Shown piece by piece: positions 4,568-5,214 of a stretch of DNA of 5,214 bases. Within the stretch, counting starts at the first letter, position 1; every line of letters begins with the position of its first letter. Both the position numbers and the translations under genes were made by a program. The notes beneath the pieces were generated by a model that saw only the letters and a program-made list of their open reading frames with translations, was not told the origin of the DNA and searched no databases. The stretch lies in the NCBI GenBank assembly GCA_041477815.1, contig JBGOUV010000442.1:1-5214 (forward strand), read 5' to 3'. This stretch comes from JBGOUV01 sp041477815. Its GTDB lineage: Bacteria; Acidobacteriota; Terriglobia; Bryobacterales; JACQDG01.

Positions 4568-4876
4568 ATGGCCCAGAGAACCAAACTGCTCGATCCAATC
4601 CACCCGGGCGAGATTCTGACCGAAGAGTTCATGAAGCCGCTCGGCATCAGCATCAACCGTCTCTCGCGCGATCTGCATGTTCCGCCCAACCGGATTCACA
4701 GCATCGTTCACGGCGCCCGCGCCATTACTGCGGACACGGCGCTACGCCTCGGCGCCTACTTCGGAGTGACGCCGGAGACATGGTTAAACCTGCAATCGGA
4801 GTACGAACTGCGCGTGGCCCGCAGGACCTCCGGCGGAGAGATCGCCAAGACGGTCCGCAAGCGCGAAGCCGCCTGA
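4568..4876 (+). CDS. higA: HigA antitoxin, VapI-like XRE family
   Basis: A 102-residue antitoxin with the family's N-terminal DPIHPGEILTEEFM (9-22) and an XRE helix-turn-helix over about 28-80. The recognition region is around VPPNRIHSIVHGARAITADTALRL, and the closing GVTPETWLNLQSEYEL is the classical end of the HigA/VapI domain. The C-terminal 20 residues are basic and probably flexible. It would dimerise, neutralise the HigB encoded 7 nt upstream, and repress the shared promoter. The ATG has only a weak GAG upstream, overlapping the toxin stop codon, so translation is probably coupled to the toxin. The gene ends 11 bp before the tail of a convergent histidine kinase remnant. No truncation is visible. 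Confidence 0.92.
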   Translation: MAQRTKLLDPIHPGEILTEEFMKPLGISINRLSRDLHVPPNRIHSIVHGARAITADTALRLGAYFGVTPETWLNLQSEYELRVARRTSGGEIAKTVRKREAA

Positions 4877-4887
4877 TTCAATCTGCC

Positions 4888-5046
4888 CTACGCCGGCAGC
4901 TCGACTGTAAACGTGGACCCTGAGCCCAGGCGGCTGGCTACGTGGATCGAGCCGCCGTGCGCGTCTACGATCCACTTGGAAATACTCAGACCCAGGCCGG
5001 AGCCGGGGACTTGGCGGGAGCGCGAGCGATTCGCAGACTGGCGGCG
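4888..5046 (-). pseudogene. C-terminal remnant of a sensor histidine kinase
   Basis: Reading the minus strand from about 5046 to the TAG at 4888-4890 gives an unmistakable end of a HATPase_c domain. It has SRSRQVPGSGLGLSIS (G2 box), then KWIVDAHGG, then GSGSTFTVELPA and stop. This is the ATP-binding C-terminus found in CusS-like two-component kinases. Nothing of the sensor, HisKA or N-box part precedes it. Resemblance fades between about 5037 and 5046 (RRQS instead of the usual RFYR), and the frame meets a stop at 5062-5064. No start codon fits, so it is a dead fragment of about 50 codons. The break coincides with the tRNA-like fragment at 5050, which points to an insertion or recombination that removed the rest of the gene. 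Confidence 0.82.
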
Positions 5047-5049
5047 GCA

Positions 5050-5076
5050 TAGGTTCGAGTCCTACCTGGGGAGCCA
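5050..5076 (+). other. 3' end fragment of a tRNA-Asn-like gene, putative attachment site
   Basis: The stretch reads as a tRNA T-arm plus acceptor end. It has stem TAGG (50-53), loop TTCGAGT, 3' stem CCTAC, acceptor strand CTGGGGA, discriminator G and encoded CCA (5074-5076). Position 49 (A5049) no longer pairs, so the similarity starts at 5050. The acceptor strand would pair with TCCCCAG and, with discriminator G, fits tRNA-Asn best. No D-arm, anticodon arm or 5' acceptor strand is found upstream, so this is a fragment. Such 3' tRNA pieces are typically left at one end of integrative elements. By orientation the element would lie to the left and the original downstream DNA to the right. Confidence 0.7.
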
Positions 5077-5163
5077 ATTTGCAAGGGGGAATTCAGGCTT
5101 TTCAGTGGGTATGAGCGCCGGGGCGCCGGTTGGAGGAGATCGGTTCCTGTAGAGGGTGGGGCC

Positions 5164-5187
5164 GCATGGCAGAATAGGGGGCCATGC
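5164..5187 (+). promoter_or_regulatory. Hairpin over the start codon of the terminal gene
   Basis: GCATGGC (5164-5170) and GCCATGC (5181-5187) form a perfect 7-bp stem with a 10-nt loop that contains the only Shine-Dalgarno-like stretch (AGGGG). The ATG at 5184 is in the stem. In mRNA read from outside it would limit translation, a known control in insertion sequences. Confidence 0.5.
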
Positions 5188-5214
5188 GAGATCGAGAACT
5201 GTACGAACAGATCC
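5184..5214 (+). CDS. 5' end of a probable ISL3-family transposase gene (partial)
   Basis: Only ten codons are in the window: ATG followed by RDRELYEQI, and the frame is open to the end. The start M(R/Q)DR(E/D)LY.QI resembles the N-terminus I remember for ISL3-family transposases, and an insertion element would suit the mosaic surroundings (tRNA fragment, broken kinase gene). Ten residues are too few for a firm call, and it may be another protein. I could not recognise a terminal inverted repeat in 5077-5183. That stretch contains no other gene I can support, only GC-rich sequence with a duplicated CGCCGG near 5114-5125. Confidence 0.4.
   Translation, partial: MRDRELYEQI

Noticed and set aside
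4114..4689. Open frame of 191 codons on the minus strand across the second toxin-antitoxin module
   Set aside because: It runs antisense through higB and higA, which are well supported, and its product resembles nothing known to me.
4977..5076. Complete tRNA gene ending at 5076
   Set aside because: No 5' acceptor strand TCCCCAG, D-arm or anticodon arm is present upstream. That DNA codes for the kinase tail instead, so only a 3' fragment can be claimed.
4784..5077. Minus-strand open frame of 97 codons near the right end
   Set aside because: It is in a different frame from the histidine kinase remnant, overlaps the end of higA, and has no recognisable content.

Overview
The window is GC-rich with strong G/C preference at third codon positions. 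It looks like chromosomal DNA of a free-living GC-rich bacterium. I lean towards Acidobacteriota because of the gene set, the style of the small uncharacterised protein at 3005-3397, and the palindromes found just after stop codons. That placement rests on remembered family patterns and is low confidence.

Region 1 (103-2977, minus strand) is a compact four-gene operon for protein-thiocarboxylate cysteine synthesis, transcribed in the order cysM, mec, cysO, moeZ. MoeZ (ThiF domain plus rhodanese) would adenylate and sulfurate the C-terminal Gly-Gly of the small carrier CysO. CysM would transfer that sulfur to an activated serine on PLP, and the JAMM protease Mec would release cysteine from the CysO-cysteine adduct. 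All junctions are tight: 2 nt, 0 nt and a 10-nt overlap. The operon is driven by a textbook promoter (TTGACA, 16 bp, TATAAT) embedded in a palindrome, with a second palindrome starting at the expected +1. The carrier has five extra residues after its Gly-Gly, and those two Gly codons are also the Shine-Dalgarno sequence of moeZ.

Region 2 (3005-3430, plus strand) is a divergent small gene of unknown function. It ends in a hairpin-rich terminator whose inner palindrome resembles the one after moeZ.

Region 3 (3364-4876) holds two unrelated higBA-type toxin-antitoxin modules placed back to back. One is on the minus strand (HigB_toxin-family HigB plus COG5499-type HigA) and one on the plus strand (RelE-like HigB plus a VapI-like HigA). 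They share a 170-bp intergenic region. Each toxin has a promoter-like -35/-10 pair whose expected start point falls at or next to its GTG or TTG start codon, suggesting leaderless transcripts.

Region 4 (4877-5214) is a mosaic junction. It contains the C-terminal end of a sensor histidine kinase gene (minus strand, 5' part missing). Beside it lies a 27-nt piece identical in form to the 3' end of a tRNA-Asn gene, including CCA, which is the usual footprint of an integrative-element attachment site. The window ends with the first ten codons of a probable transposase gene whose start codon lies in a hairpin. The right part of the window therefore reads as an accessory segment next to a core sulfur-metabolism operon.
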